From NCBI GenBank assembly GCA_023386155.1, contig JAEWKH010000057.1:1-55036 (forward strand): a stretch of 55,036 bases of DNA. The letters are read 5' to 3'. A program made the position numbers and the translations under genes. The DNA is from Pseudomonadota bacterium. GTDB lineage: Bacteria; Pseudomonadota; Alphaproteobacteria; Rhizobiales; Beijerinckiaceae. The notes under the pieces are model-generated. The model was not told where the DNA came from. It did no database searches and was given only the letters and a program-made list of their open reading frames with translations. This document shows positions 1-8,458 of this stretch, piece after piece. Position 1 is the stretch's first letter. Each line of letters starts with the position of its first letter.

Positions 1-188
1 ATGGTAAGTGGAAGAGCCGGAGGGCGCCTCGCACGCGGGATTTTTAGGCGTTTCGACTTGGACCCGCACAAGGCTGCCAAGGGCCTCCTGCCCGGGCGGC
101 TGCGTACGCCGTCCGGCAGGCCCGCTCCCTGCCCCGACACTTGTGACGCCTCGCGAAGCGCGTCCCTCGTCGGGCGGGGATGGGCAAT

Positions 189-232
189 GATATAGCCGAG
201 CTTGTCCTGCCTGTCAAGAACAAAATGAGAAC
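189..232 (-). promoter_or_regulatory. LexA-type SOS box with sigma70-like promoter, reading leftward
   Basis: Read on the minus strand, 232-218 is GTTCTCATTTTGTTC, an exact match to the alphaproteobacterial LexA operator GTTC-N7-GTTC. It directly abuts a TTGACA -35 (217-212), followed after 17 bases by TATATC as -10 (194-189). The operator therefore sits against the -35 element, a classic repressor position. The transcript would run left out of the window with a leader of at least 180 nt. No start codon with a convincing ORF is seen before position 1, so the controlled gene lies outside. Confidence 0.6.
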
Positions 233-255
233 ATTGTTCGCAGGATCGCCGGAAG

Positions 256-425
256 CTCTCCTCCCCCTTGTGGGGAGGAGGTGGAGGTGGGGGTGTGGGC
301 GCCTGACCCAGATAGGCTATCGCTCACACCCCCACCCTTAATCCCTCCCCATCGCAAGTCGGGTGTTCCCGACTTGCGCAAGAGGATGCCCCTCTCAGGC
401 AGGCCTGAGAGGGGTGGGGAGGGAG
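256..425. repeat. Modular mosaic palindromic repeat, copy 1
   Basis: A run of nested GC-rich palindromes. Module 1 is CTCCTCCCCCTTGTGGGG and its partner. Module 2 is a GTGGGGGTGTGGGCG arm paired with CACACCCCCACC around a TAGGCTATCG core. Module 3 is GCAAGTCGGGTGTTCCCGACTTGC. Module 4 is CCCCTCTCAGGCAGGCCTGAGAGGGG. The same modules, in the same order, occur on the other strand at 36095-36333. ORFs reading through here are only repeat translations. A separate hairpin-type repeat (CCCGGCCCTCTCCC and partner) lies at 510-550. Confidence 0.75.
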
Positions 426-509
426 ACAGCGCCTGCGCCTCGCATCGCCTCGCACCGAAGGATGTGGGTTGGGGGCGGAACGGACACCATCCTCTCCGGC
501 ACCGGCCTG

Positions 510-550
510 CCCTCACCCCGGCCCTCTCCCGCCCGGGCGAGGGAGAGGCG
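510..550. repeat. Short GC-rich REP-like hairpin
   Basis: The arm CCCTCTCCCGCCC pairs with GGGCGAGGGAGAGG in a tight dyad. This is the kind of REP-like hairpin common between genes in proteobacteria. No gene overlaps it. Together with the mosaic repeat it explains most of the gene-free stretch 233-700; the rest of that stretch shows nothing recognisable. Confidence 0.5.
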
Positions 551-703
551 GTGCGCTCTTCCCATCGGGATGGCCGGCACTGATCCCTGCACCAAATCCG
601 GGAAGGCCATGGCGACGGTTGGGGAGCGAGGGCCTATGACGAACAGGCATGGCGGTGCGCAGCCCCACGCTCGGCTCCGATGCCCTCACCCGCCGAAAGC
701 CGC

Positions 704-817
704 TCAGTGAATCGTCAGGCCTGCAACGGGACCCGCGAGATTGGTCAGGCTGACGAACAGCAGGAAGGTTGTCAGGGTCACGCTCAGGTAAAGAGAGGCG
801 ATGAAAAGGGCCTGCAT
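704..817 (-). CDS. Putative 37-aa single-helix membrane peptide
   Basis: A short reading frame starting at ATG 817-815 encodes 37 residues that are almost wholly one hydrophobic helix (about residues 3-30: many L, V, F, A, T). It has no charged residues except the C-terminal His, and no recognised family. A weak purine run (AAGAAAGATGAT) lies before the start. The longer in-frame extension up to 976 has atypical composition and is not preferred. Stress-type micro-membrane proteins often look like this, but only the hydrophobic profile supports it, so confidence is low. Confidence 0.33.
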   Translation of the reverse strand: MQALFIASLYLSVTLTTFLLFVSLTNLAGPVAGLTIH

Positions 818-1103
818 GGGATCATCTTTCTTGGATGTGACGGGAATTCTGTCCTCTTGCGGCGAGTCCAACAATCGTCCCGCCCGGAGTACCTCATTCT
901 CGTGTGCGTCGGAGCACATCGCCCATGACCGTCCCGTCCGTCGGCGAAGCCATGCGGACCCGTCGAAGCCTCTCATGCCGGCCGGGAACGATTTCGATCC
1001 GTCAAACGTCTAAGCCACTCAAGACTTGGCCTTAACAAAGGTTAGCGCCCGCTGGCGCCGCCCTCTCTAGAAGAATTCAAAGAATGTGCTCGAAGAGGGT
1101 TTC

Positions 1104-1244
1104 ATGAAGCGGTCGCCCGAGGATTTCGTCGAGGCCCTTTTCCGCTTCGTCGTAGTCGCAAGCGGGATCCTGACCACGATCCTCCTGATTTCAGCTCTGC
1201 TCCGGTTGCTGGACGGAGGCCTCGGCAGCTTGGCGCAGCCCTGA
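1104..1244 (+). CDS. Small 46-aa single-TM membrane protein
   Basis: ATG at 1104 follows a good ribosome site (GAAGAGGG, 1092-1099). The 46-residue product has an acidic/basic N-terminus (MKRSPEDFVEALFR), one hydrophobic helix (about residues 14-35) and a short glycine-rich tail. A terminator hairpin with a T run follows 33 bases after the stop. Start signal, membrane helix and dedicated terminator together argue for a real monocistronic micro-gene. It is too short for standard gene calling. Family not recognised; function unknown. Confidence 0.55.
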   Translation: MKRSPEDFVEALFRFVVVASGILTTILLISALLRLLDGGLGSLAQP

Positions 1245-1277
1245 CCTCTCGATATGACCTGTTGTGCCCTGATAGAG

Positions 1278-1311
1278 AGGGCCTCGATCCTGTCGGCCGG
1301 AGGCCCTTTTT
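1278..1311 (+). terminator. Rho-independent terminator
   Basis: AGGGCCTC (1278-1285) pairs with GAGGCCCT (1300-1307) around a 14-base loop, followed by TTTTT. It closes the 46-aa membrane peptide gene just upstream. Confidence 0.65.
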
Positions 1312-1383
1312 CCCTCGCTCTTTTCCAGCTTCAGGGCCTCCCGAATCCTTGCGGAACAAAGGGTGAATTCCCATATACTGTCT

Positions 1384-1764
1384 ATGGTTAGCACCCTTGC
1401 GACATCCCTGTTGAGACCGGCCCGGAACGCCCCTGTCGAGGAGCGGATCGAGGGCAATTGGCACGTCTATCCGCTGGAGGGCGCGCTGGAGCTCGACTAT
1501 ATCGATCAGGCCGGCAATCCGAGCCGGCGCTGGGTGCTGGCGCGCGAGTTGAAGGTGGGTCCCGGCAAGATGCTGCTGGGCGGCATCGACATCCTGTCCG
1601 ATGACGGCTACCGCGGCTTCCGGGTGGACCGGATCCAGCGCCTGGAAGATGCGGAGACCGGCCTCGTGGTCGAGCACAACATCCTCGACTGGCTCATGAA
1701 GCGCGCCGAGCGGCAGGCCAAGGCGCGGCGGAAGTATATCGCCCGCGCCCAGGTCGGCGCCTGA
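1384..1764 (+). CDS. Small WYL-domain-like protein without a DNA-binding domain
   Basis: A 126-aa protein. The central part (about residues 25-75) reads like a WYL regulatory domain: LELDYIDQAGNPSRR, then a long strand pair, then GYRGFRVDRIQRL, matching the family's typical FRLDRI segment. Known WYL domains bind ligands or nucleic acid and normally sit behind a helix-turn-helix. Here no HTH precedes the domain, and the C-terminus ends in a basic helix (KRAERQAKARRKY). ATG 1384 is chosen; an in-frame ATG at 1363 would add seven residues. It stands alone on its strand before the exporter operon. The domain call is by pattern only. Confidence 0.6.
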   Translation: MVSTLATSLLRPARNAPVEERIEGNWHVYPLEGALELDYIDQAGNPSRRWVLARELKVGPGKMLLGGIDILSDDGYRGFRVDRIQRLEDAETGLVVEHNILDWLMKRAERQAKARRKYIARAQVGA

Positions 1765-1841
1765 CGCACTCCCCTTTTCCTTGTGCCGCTTCGTCATTTC
1801 TGCAACATAGTGACATAACCATGTTGCACTGAGGGTCTGAG

Positions 1842-3092
1842 GTGGCTCAGCGATCCTTGTTCCGGCCACAGGCCGTGACGGCAGCCACGGGCGAGCATTC
1901 GTCCGTGTCGCTTCCGGCCGCCCCTCTTTCCTGGCATCTCCTCGGCGGCTTCATCCTGGCCTGCCTCGCTGCCGTCGTCGTTTTCCTCGGCACGGCCGAA
2001 TATGCCCGCAAGGAAACCGCCAGCGGAGCCCTGGCCCTGACGGGTGGCGCGGTGCGCGTGTCACCCATGCGCAGCGGCGTCGTTACCGCCCTGATGGTGC
2101 AGGACGGCGACCGGGTGGCCGTGGGCCAGCCCCTCTTCATTGTCGCCTCCCGGCAGGCCCTCGAGGCGGGCGGGACCCTCGACGGCGCGGTCCTCGCGTC
2201 GCTGGCAACGCAGGTCGACGTGCTGAAGGAGCAGATCGCGGCGGATCCCGCACGCACGGCGAACGAGATTCGGCGCCTGGATGCAGCGATAGCCGCCGCG
2301 ACGACGGAGCGGGAGGCGCTCGCCGTCCAGCGCGCGCTCATGACCGAACGTGTCAAGGTGACGGAGGAGCGGCGCAACACCCTCGCCCGCCTCGCCGAAC
2401 AGGGTCACACCACCCGCGCGGCCCTGCAGGAGCAGGACGAGGCGCTGCTCGCCCGCCGCCAGTCCCTTGCCGAGATCGACCGCGAGCTGGCGGAGGCCGA
2501 GAAGGAGCTGGGCCAGATCCAGCTCCAGCGCGAGCAACTGCCCGCGCAGCGGGCGGAAAATCTGGCGCAACTGCGCCTCAGCCTCGCGGACAGGGAGCGC
2601 CAGATGGCGGAGGCGGCGGCCCAGCGGGCGCAGGTCATCACGGCTCCGGCGGCCGGGCGCGTCACGGCCCTTCAGGCGGCTCCCGGCCAGAGCGTCGACC
2701 CCGGCAAGCCTCTCCTCACCCTTCTCCCTGAAGGTGCGAGCCTTCTCGCCGAACTCTTCGTGCCGAGCCGCGCCATCGGCTTCGTCGAGCCCGGCCAGCG
2801 GGTGCGGCTGATGGTCGATGGCTTTCCCTATCAGCGCTTCGGAACGCTCGGCGGCAGCGTCGCGACTGTGTCGCAGGCCGTGCTCTTGCCCAGCGAGGTG
2901 GTCGGCAGGACGGCTCTCACCGAGCCCGCCTATCGCGTGACCGTGCGCCTCGACCGGCAGGACATCGACGCCTTCGGGCGGAAGGTGCCGCTCCAGCCGG
3001 ACATGACTCTCAAGGCGGACATCGTGCTGGAAGGCCGCTCTCTCGTCGCATGGCTGTTCGAGCCGCTCATCAGCGTCAGGGGACGGATGTGA
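1842..3092 (+). CDS. HlyD-family periplasmic adaptor of a type I secretion system
   Basis: A 416-aa membrane fusion protein that would bridge the inner-membrane exporter to an outer-membrane channel. The N-terminal cytoplasmic stub is followed by one TM helix (about residues 31-52), the first lipoyl half (70-105), a long alpha-helical hairpin rich in Q, E and R (about 115-265), the second lipoyl half (ITAPAAGRVTALQ region) and a beta-barrel. Translation starts at GTG 1842. The stop overlaps the start of the C39 ABC exporter by four bases (GTGA), so the two proteins are made as a pair. No TolC-like gene is present, so the outer-membrane partner must be encoded elsewhere. Confidence 0.9.
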   Translation: MAQRSLFRPQAVTAATGEHSSVSLPAAPLSWHLLGGFILACLAAVVVFLGTAEYARKETASGALALTGGAVRVSPMRSGVVTALMVQDGDRVAVGQPLFIVASRQALEAGGTLDGAVLASLATQVDVLKEQIAADPARTANEIRRLDAAIAAATTEREALAVQRALMTERVKVTEERRNTLARLAEQGHTTRAALQEQDEALLARRQSLAEIDRELAEAEKELGQIQLQREQLPAQRAENLAQLRLSLADRERQMAEAAAQRAQVITAPAAGRVTALQAAPGQSVDPGKPLLTLLPEGASLLAELFVPSRAIGFVEPGQRVRLMVDGFPYQRFGTLGGSVATVSQAVLLPSEVVGRTALTEPAYRVTVRLDRQDIDAFGRKVPLQPDMTLKADIVLEGRSLVAWLFEPLISVRGRM

Positions 3093-5263
3093 AGCTCTTC
3101 GCCCGTCTCGATTACTTCGGCACGCCGCGCCTGCCCGCGATCATGCAGTCGGAAGCGGCCGAGTGCGGGCTCGCCTGCCTTGCCATGATCGCCACCTACC
3201 ACGGCCGCGAGGTGGATCTCACGGCCCTGCGCCGCCTGTTTTCCGTCTCGCTCAAGGGCGTGACCCTCAAGGATGTGCTGACGATGGGCCAGCGGCTGGG
3301 CATGACCGGCCGCGGCCTCAGGCTCGAGCCCGGGCAGCTGGGACAGATCAAGCTGCCCTGCATCCTGCATTGGGACATGAACCACTTCGTGGTGCTGAAA
3401 GCGGTCGGCGCCCGGAAGGTCACGATCCATGACCCGGCCATGGGCGTGCGCATGCTGACCCTCGACGAGGCCGGACGCCATTTCACCGGCATCGCCCTGG
3501 AGCTGACGCCGACGAGCGCGTTCGAGCGCAGGAAGGAAACGTCGCGCTTGAGCCTCGCGGCCCTTTGGGGCCGGATGGGCGGAATCACGCGCGCGCTCGC
3601 GCAGGCGCTTGCCCTGTCGGCGATGCTGCAGCTCGCCGTTCTCGCGGCGCCCTTCTACATGCAGCTTGCCGTCGACGAGGCGGTGATGAAGGGCGACACT
3701 GGCCTGCTGACGGCCCTGGCCCTCGGCTTCGGGCTGCTCACGCTGATCCATATCGGCGCGGAATGGCTGCGCTCTCATGTGCTGCTCTTCCTGAGCAGCG
3801 CGCTCAACTTCCAGATGGGCGCGAACCTGTTCCATCATCTGGTGCGGCTGCCTCTGAGCTGGTTCGAGAAGCGCCATATCGGCGATCTCGTCTCGCGCTT
3901 CCGTTCGGCGGAGCCGATCCAGCGGCTGATCTCCGAGGGCCTCGTCGCCGCCTTCGTCGACGGGGTCATGGCGACGCTCACTCTCGTGATGATCCTGATC
4001 TATAGCCCGAGGCTCTCCGGCGTCGTCGTTTCGGCACTCATGCTCTACGCGCTCCTGCGCTTCGCGCTCTACCGCACCCTGCGCCAGCGTCAGGAGGAGA
4101 TGATCGAGGCGGCCGCGAGGGAACAGACAACCTTCATCGAAACGGCACGGGCGATCCAGAGCATCAAGATCTTCGGGCGCGAGGCCGACCGTGAGGCGCT
4201 GTGGCAGAACCGCTCCGCGGAAGCGATCAGCCGCGGCATCCGGCAGGGCCGCTTCACCATCGGCTTCAGGACGGCGAACGACATGATCTACGGGCTCCAG
4301 AACGTGCTCGTGGTCTATCTCGGCGCGCGCGCCATCATGGCGAACGAGCTGACCGTCGGCATGCTCTACGCCTTCATGGCCTACAAGGAACAGTTCCTGA
4401 GCAAGGCCACCAACCTGATCGAGACCGGCATCCAGTATCGCATGCTCGACCTGCATCTCGACCGGCTGTCCGACATCGCCCTCGCCGAGCGGGAGCAGAA
4501 CCGGCACGGGGAGAGCCTTGTGACCCGTCCGGTCGCCGGCGCGCTGGAACTCCAGGACGTCACCTACCGCTATGCGGATACGGAGCCGGAGGTTCTCTCC
4601 GGGGCGGGCCTGAAGGTCGCTGCGGGCGAGTTCGTCGCCATCACCGGGCCCTCGGGCGGAGGCAAGACGACGCTGCTCAAGATCATGATCGGCCTGTTCA
4701 GGCCCACGGCCGGAACGGTGCTGATCGACGGGGTTCCGCTCGAGAACATGGACATCCAGGCCTTCCGCTCGCAGGTCGGCGTCGTCATGCAGGACGACCA
4801 GCTGCTCTCCGGCAGCATCGCGGAGAATATCTGCTTCTTCGATGCGAGCCTCGATCTCGACTGGATGCGGGACTGCGCGCGGATCGCCGGGATCGACGAC
4901 GAGATCATGGCCATGCCCATGAACTACAACACCCTCATCGGCGACATGGGCACCACCCTCTCGGGCGGCCAGCGCCAGCGCGTGCTGCTGGCCCGCGCGC
5001 TCTACCGCCGCCCGCGCATGCTCTTCATGGACGAGGGCACCTCGCATCTCGACCTCGACAAGGAGCGCGAGGTCAACCGGGCGCTGGCGGGGCTGAAGAT
5101 CACCCGCATCGTCATCGCCCACCGCCCCGAGACGATCCGCGCGGCGGACCGGATCGTGGTCCTGCGCGAAGGCCGCGTCTCCCCGCCGATGGACGGCGAC
5201 GCCCTCGCCTTCGCCGAGGCGGCCCGGCAGCCGCCGGGCATGACCGGCCTCACCCGGGCCTGA
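3089..5263 (+). CDS. Peptidase-containing ABC exporter (C39 family, bacteriocin/peptide type)
   Basis: A 724-aa exporter that cleaves double-glycine leaders and exports the peptide. The C39 protease domain (1-140) keeps its catalytic set: Gln20, Cys26 (AAECGLACLA), His99 (MNHFVVL) and Asp115 (HDPAMG). The membrane domain spans about 165-450. The ATPase domain has Walker A GPSGGGKTT near 520, signature LSGGQRQR near 624, Walker B LFMDEGTSHLD and a switch His in IAHRPE. GTG 3089, overlapping the HlyD stop, is the likely start; an upstream in-frame start at 3050 is less plausible. No precursor peptide is adjacent; the only GG-leader candidate in the window is at 20929-21114. Confidence 0.93.
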   Translation: MKLFARLDYFGTPRLPAIMQSEAAECGLACLAMIATYHGREVDLTALRRLFSVSLKGVTLKDVLTMGQRLGMTGRGLRLEPGQLGQIKLPCILHWDMNHFVVLKAVGARKVTIHDPAMGVRMLTLDEAGRHFTGIALELTPTSAFERRKETSRLSLAALWGRMGGITRALAQALALSAMLQLAVLAAPFYMQLAVDEAVMKGDTGLLTALALGFGLLTLIHIGAEWLRSHVLLFLSSALNFQMGANLFHHLVRLPLSWFEKRHIGDLVSRFRSAEPIQRLISEGLVAAFVDGVMATLTLVMILIYSPRLSGVVVSALMLYALLRFALYRTLRQRQEEMIEAAAREQTTFIETARAIQSIKIFGREADREALWQNRSAEAISRGIRQGRFTIGFRTANDMIYGLQNVLVVYLGARAIMANELTVGMLYAFMAYKEQFLSKATNLIETGIQYRMLDLHLDRLSDIALAEREQNRHGESLVTRPVAGALELQDVTYRYADTEPEVLSGAGLKVAAGEFVAITGPSGGGKTTLLKIMIGLFRPTAGTVLIDGVPLENMDIQAFRSQVGVVMQDDQLLSGSIAENICFFDASLDLDWMRDCARIAGIDDEIMAMPMNYNTLIGDMGTTLSGGQRQRVLLARALYRRPRMLFMDEGTSHLDLDKEREVNRALAGLKITRIVIAHRPETIRAADRIVVLREGRVSPPMDGDALAFAEAARQPPGMTGLTRA

Positions 5264-5304
5264 CGGGAAGGACCGGGCCGCCCGTTACGGAACAACGATG
5301 CCCC

Positions 5305-5331
5305 GCCCTGCCCGACGGCCGGGCGGGCTTT
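5305..5331 (+). terminator. Terminator of the exporter operon
   Basis: GCCC(T)GCCCG pairs with CGGGCGGGC with one bulged T, followed by TTT. It lies 42 bases after the exporter stop. Confidence 0.55.
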
Positions 5332-5407
5332 ACCTTATCCTCCGACAATCGGGGGATCCGGCCTCGGCGGACTCGCGGGCCCCGTTCCGATGGTTTATGT
5401 ACGCTTC

Positions 5408-6568
5408 ATGGACCTGATCACCTCCACCGACGCCCTGGCCGCCGCCTGCCGCCGTCTCAGCCAGCATCCGTTCGTGACCGTCGATACGGAGTTCCTGCGC
5501 GAGACCACCTATTACCCGAAGCTCTGCCTGATCCAGATGGCAAGCCCCGACCCTGCGGAAGCCTATCTCATCGACCCGCTGGCCGAGGGCATCAGCCTCG
5601 AGCCCTTCATGGCGCTCATGGCCGACAGGAACGTGGTGAAGGTGTTCCATTCCGCCCGGCAGGATCTTGAGATCGTCTGGAACCTCGGCGGCATCGTGCC
5701 CGAGCCCCTGTTCGACACCCAGGTCGCCGCCATGGTGTGCGGCTATGGCGACTCGGTCTCCTACGAGCAGCTCACCAACGACCTCGCCAAGGCCAAGATC
5801 GACAAGTCCTCCCGCTTCACCGACTGGTCGCGCCGCCCCCTCACGGACGCGCAGCTCACCTACGCCCTCTCCGACGTCACCCATCTGGTGAAGGTCTACG
5901 AGGCGCTGCTGGACCAGCTCCAGAAGAATGGCCGCCTCGAATGGCTCGCCGAGGAAATGGCGGTCCTCACCTCGCCGGAAACCTATCAGGCCGATCCGGA
6001 CAATGCCTGGCGGCGCCTCGTGGGCCGCCTGCGCAAGCCGCGCGAGGTCGCGGTGCTCATGGAAGTCGCCGCCTGGCGCGAGCGCGAGGCTCAAGGACGC
6101 GACGTGCCCCGCGGGCGCATCCTCAAGGACGATGCGGTGATCGACATCGCCACCGCCGCCCCCCGCAGCGTGGAGGCGCTGGGACGGCTTCGCACCATCC
6201 CGAACGGCTTCGAGCGCTCCCGCACCGGGGCCGAGATCCTCGACGCGGTCGAGCGCGCGCTCCACCGCGATCCCGCCACCATCCCCATGCCCGAGCGCAG
6301 CCGCGGCCGCTCCAGCACCGGCTCCGTGGTCGACCTGCTGAAGGTCCTGCTCAAGGCGGTGGCCGAGCAGGAGGGCGTCGCGCCCAAGATCATCGCCACT
6401 GTCGAGGAACTGGAAGCCATCGCCGACAGCGACAGCGCCGATGTCCCCTCCCTGCACGGCTGGCGCCGCAAGCTGTTCGGCGAAAAGGCCGTGGCCTTGA
6501 AGAACGGCCAGCTCGGACTGGTGCTGGAACGCGGCCGGGTGAAGCTCAGGGAGATTGCTCAGGCCTGA
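5408..6568 (+). CDS. rnd: Ribonuclease D
   Basis: A 386-aa 3'-5' exoribonuclease for tRNA 3'-end maturation and structured RNA turnover. The DEDDy nuclease domain shows motif I VDTEF (Asp26, Glu28), motif II VFHSARQDLE and motif III with Tyr and Asp in TYALSDVTHL. An HRDC domain follows (about 200-285). ATG 5408 gives the family's usual N-terminus (MDLI); an in-frame ATG at 5390 would add six residues. It is a single gene on its strand, convergent with the binding protein at 6591. Length and motifs fit the family well. Confidence 0.92.
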   Translation: MDLITSTDALAAACRRLSQHPFVTVDTEFLRETTYYPKLCLIQMASPDPAEAYLIDPLAEGISLEPFMALMADRNVVKVFHSARQDLEIVWNLGGIVPEPLFDTQVAAMVCGYGDSVSYEQLTNDLAKAKIDKSSRFTDWSRRPLTDAQLTYALSDVTHLVKVYEALLDQLQKNGRLEWLAEEMAVLTSPETYQADPDNAWRRLVGRLRKPREVAVLMEVAAWREREAQGRDVPRGRILKDDAVIDIATAAPRSVEALGRLRTIPNGFERSRTGAEILDAVERALHRDPATIPMPERSRGRSSTGSVVDLLKVLLKAVAEQEGVAPKIIATVEELEAIADSDSADVPSLHGWRRKLFGEKAVALKNGQLGLVLERGRVKLREIAQA

Positions 6569-6590
6569 GCTTCAACCCGGCTTCTGAGAC

Positions 6591-7628
6591 TCACCGGATC
6601 GGCGGCGCGTAGAGCACTCCTCCCATGCTCCACAGCTGGTTGAGTCCGCGCGGGATGCCGAGCCGCGACTCGACGCCGAGGTTCCGTTCGTAGATTTCGG
6701 CGAAATTGCCCGTCGCCCGGACGGCGTTGAGGGCCCAGGCATTGTCCAGCCCCAGCATGCGGCCGAACTCGCCCTCCAGGCCGACGAAGCGGCGTATGGC
6801 AGGCTTGCTGGAACTCTTCGCCTCTGCGGCGTTCTGGGACGAGATCCCGAGCTCTTCCGCGTTCACGAGCGCGAAGTTCACCCATTTCACGATGTTGAAC
6901 CAGGCAAAATCGTCGGCGCGGGTCACCGGCCCGAGCGGCTCCTTCGAGATGACATCGGGCAGCACGATGGCGTTGCTCGGACGCGGCAGCTTCTGACGCT
7001 CCGCATAGAGGGCGGACAGGTCCCTGGTCAGGACGTTGCATTGCCCGGTCTGAAAGGCATTGAGGGCTTCCGCGGCGCTCGGGAAGGCACGCTCCTCGAA
7101 CGTCATCGAGTTGGCGCGGAAGAAATCGGCCAGGTTGAGCTGGCTCGTCGTGCCTGTTTCGACGCAGACCTTGGCGCGATCGAGTTCAAGCGCGGCCGTC
7201 ACGTTGAGATCACGCATCACCATGAAGCCCTGGCCGTCATGATAGGTGATGCCCGCGAAGGCGAGCCCCAGGCCGGCTTCCCGCTCCAGCGTCCAGGTCG
7301 AGTTGCGGGACAGGAGATCGATGCGGCCCGAGCGAAGGGCATCGAATCTCTCAGCCGCGGATAGCGGCACGAACGAGACCTTCGTCCTGTCGTCGAAGAT
7401 GGCCCCCGCAACGGCCCGGCAGAAGTCCGCATCGAAACCGGACCACTCGCCCTTGTCGTTGCGCTCCGAGAAGCCGAGCAGCCCCTCGCTGACACCGCAT
7501 TGCAGGACGCCCCGCTGCCTGACCGTATCGAGCGTCCCGGCAGCGGCTGGCAGCGCTGAGGCGCAGAGCAGAAGGCCTGCAACAGCAGCGAAGGCTCGGC
7601 GCATGGCGCCTTTGACTGCGTTCACCAT
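6591..7628 (-). CDS. Amino-acid ABC transporter substrate-binding protein (AapJ/BztA-like)
   Basis: A 345-aa periplasmic binding protein. A signal peptide (basic MRRAF, hydrophobic stretch, cut near residue 30 after PAAA) leads into a family 3 solute-binding domain. The text closely follows the general L-amino acid binders: TLDTVRQRGVLQCGVS, FDADFCRAVAGAIF, SRNSTWTLEREAGLGL, YDGQGFMV. The start is ATG 7628, chosen for GGGGGAGAG just upstream; the longer frame runs into intergenic palindromes. No permease or ATPase genes are nearby, unlike the classical aapJQMP operon, so it may be an orphan that shares another system's membrane parts. Confidence 0.88.
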   Translation of the reverse strand: MVNAVKGAMRRAFAAVAGLLLCASALPAAAGTLDTVRQRGVLQCGVSEGLLGFSERNDKGEWSGFDADFCRAVAGAIFDDRTKVSFVPLSAAERFDALRSGRIDLLSRNSTWTLEREAGLGLAFAGITYHDGQGFMVMRDLNVTAALELDRAKVCVETGTTSQLNLADFFRANSMTFEERAFPSAAEALNAFQTGQCNVLTRDLSALYAERQKLPRPSNAIVLPDVISKEPLGPVTRADDFAWFNIVKWVNFALVNAEELGISSQNAAEAKSSSKPAIRRFVGLEGEFGRMLGLDNAWALNAVRATGNFAEIYERNLGVESRLGIPRGLNQLWSMGGVLYAPPIR

Positions 7629-7668
7629 GACCGTCTCTCCCCCTTCCGATAATTCTTTATGAGTGAGT

Positions 7669-7780
7669 GCATCGTTCATTGCGGAAAACCGGGTCCACTT
7701 TTTCGCACGATGCTCCACTCTTTGAAGAGCGCATCGTTGGGCGCGAAAAACCGAATCCACTTTTTCGCACGATGCGCTAG
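7669..7780. repeat. CTAG-bordered palindromic repeat, two units
   Basis: Two inverted units in tandem: GCATCG, then GGAAAACCGGGTCCACTTTT, then CGCACGATGC, followed by a second unit ending CGCACGATGCGCTAG. The terminal CTAG provides the TAG stop of the L,D-transpeptidase gene. Related copies lie at 18760, 26931, 31334 and 42128. This repeat type is widespread between Rhizobiales genes. Confidence 0.8.
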
Positions 7781-8430
7781 AGACTGGCTCCATGACGGAC
7801 CACCACCTTCGTGCCGACCGGCACGCGTTCGTACAGGTCGATGATGTCGCCATTGGCCAGCCTGAAACAGCCCGATGAGATCGCATGGCCGATCGTCTCC
7901 GGTTGGTTGGTGCCGTGGACGCGGAACACCGTCGATCCGAGGTAGAGCGCGCGTGCCCCCATCGGGTTGCCGGGACCGCCTGCCATGAAGCGCGGGAGGT
8001 AGGGCTGGCGTGCGATCATTTCCGGCGGCGGCCGCCAGTCCGGCCACTCGGCCTTGCGGCTGACCTGCACCAGTCCGGACCATTGAAAGCCTTCGCGCCC
8101 GACGCCGATGCCATAGCGCAGAGCCCGGTTGTTGCCCTGAACCACGTACAGGAACCGCTCGGATGTGTGGATGATCAAGGTGCCTGGCGGTTCGCTGGAC
8201 CTGAAGAACACGACCTGCCGGGCATAGGGCCCATCCGTGATGACGACCTCTTCGGTCGAGATGCGCCCCGGCTCATCTCCGATTTGAAGGGTCTCCTGCG
8301 CAGCTCGCGCGGCTTGCGCCCAGGCCGTGCGGAGAGGAAGACACGCAGCCAGAGCAAGGACAATGCCTGCCGAAATCATGCGGGAAACTCGTGTCGCACG
8401 GTGCTGGTTTGCTCGCAGGCTCCGCAACAT
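7777..8430 (-). CDS. L,D-transpeptidase (YkuD domain)
   Basis: A 217-aa exported enzyme that would form 3-3 cross-links in peptidoglycan or link proteins to it. It has an N-terminal signal (about 1-35, LALAACLPLRTAWA) and a YkuD domain in the C-terminal two thirds. The catalytic motif is HGTNQPETIG followed by SSGCFRL, with the nucleophilic Cys and its conserved His and Arg in place. ATG 8430 follows GGAGGACAGG, which decides the start. The TAG stop comes from the adjoining palindromic repeat. It lies upstream of the amino-acid binding protein on the same strand but is separated from it by the repeat, so co-transcription is uncertain. Confidence 0.9.
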   Translation of the reverse strand: MLRSLRANQHRATRVSRMISAGIVLALAACLPLRTAWAQAARAAQETLQIGDEPGRISTEEVVITDGPYARQVVFFRSSEPPGTLIIHTSERFLYVVQGNNRALRYGIGVGREGFQWSGLVQVSRKAEWPDWRPPPEMIARQPYLPRFMAGGPGNPMGARALYLGSTVFRVHGTNQPETIGHAISSGCFRLANGDIIDLYERVPVGTKVVVRHGASL

Positions 8431-8458
8431 CCTGTCCTCCACTCTCGAGGTATGGTCG

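Noticed and set aside
1..195. Open frame of 64 codons at the left edge
   Set aside because: It lies opposite a strong minus-strand promoter leader and has Arg/Pro-rich, non-protein composition.
281..710. Several frames of 60-115 codons
   Set aside because: They are translations of the mosaic repeat and the REP-like hairpin.
2930..5122. A 730-codon minus-strand frame
   Set aside because: It is the antisense shadow of the C39 exporter, rich in His, Asp and Glu from the GC-rich third-position pattern; the plus-strand protein has all family motifs.
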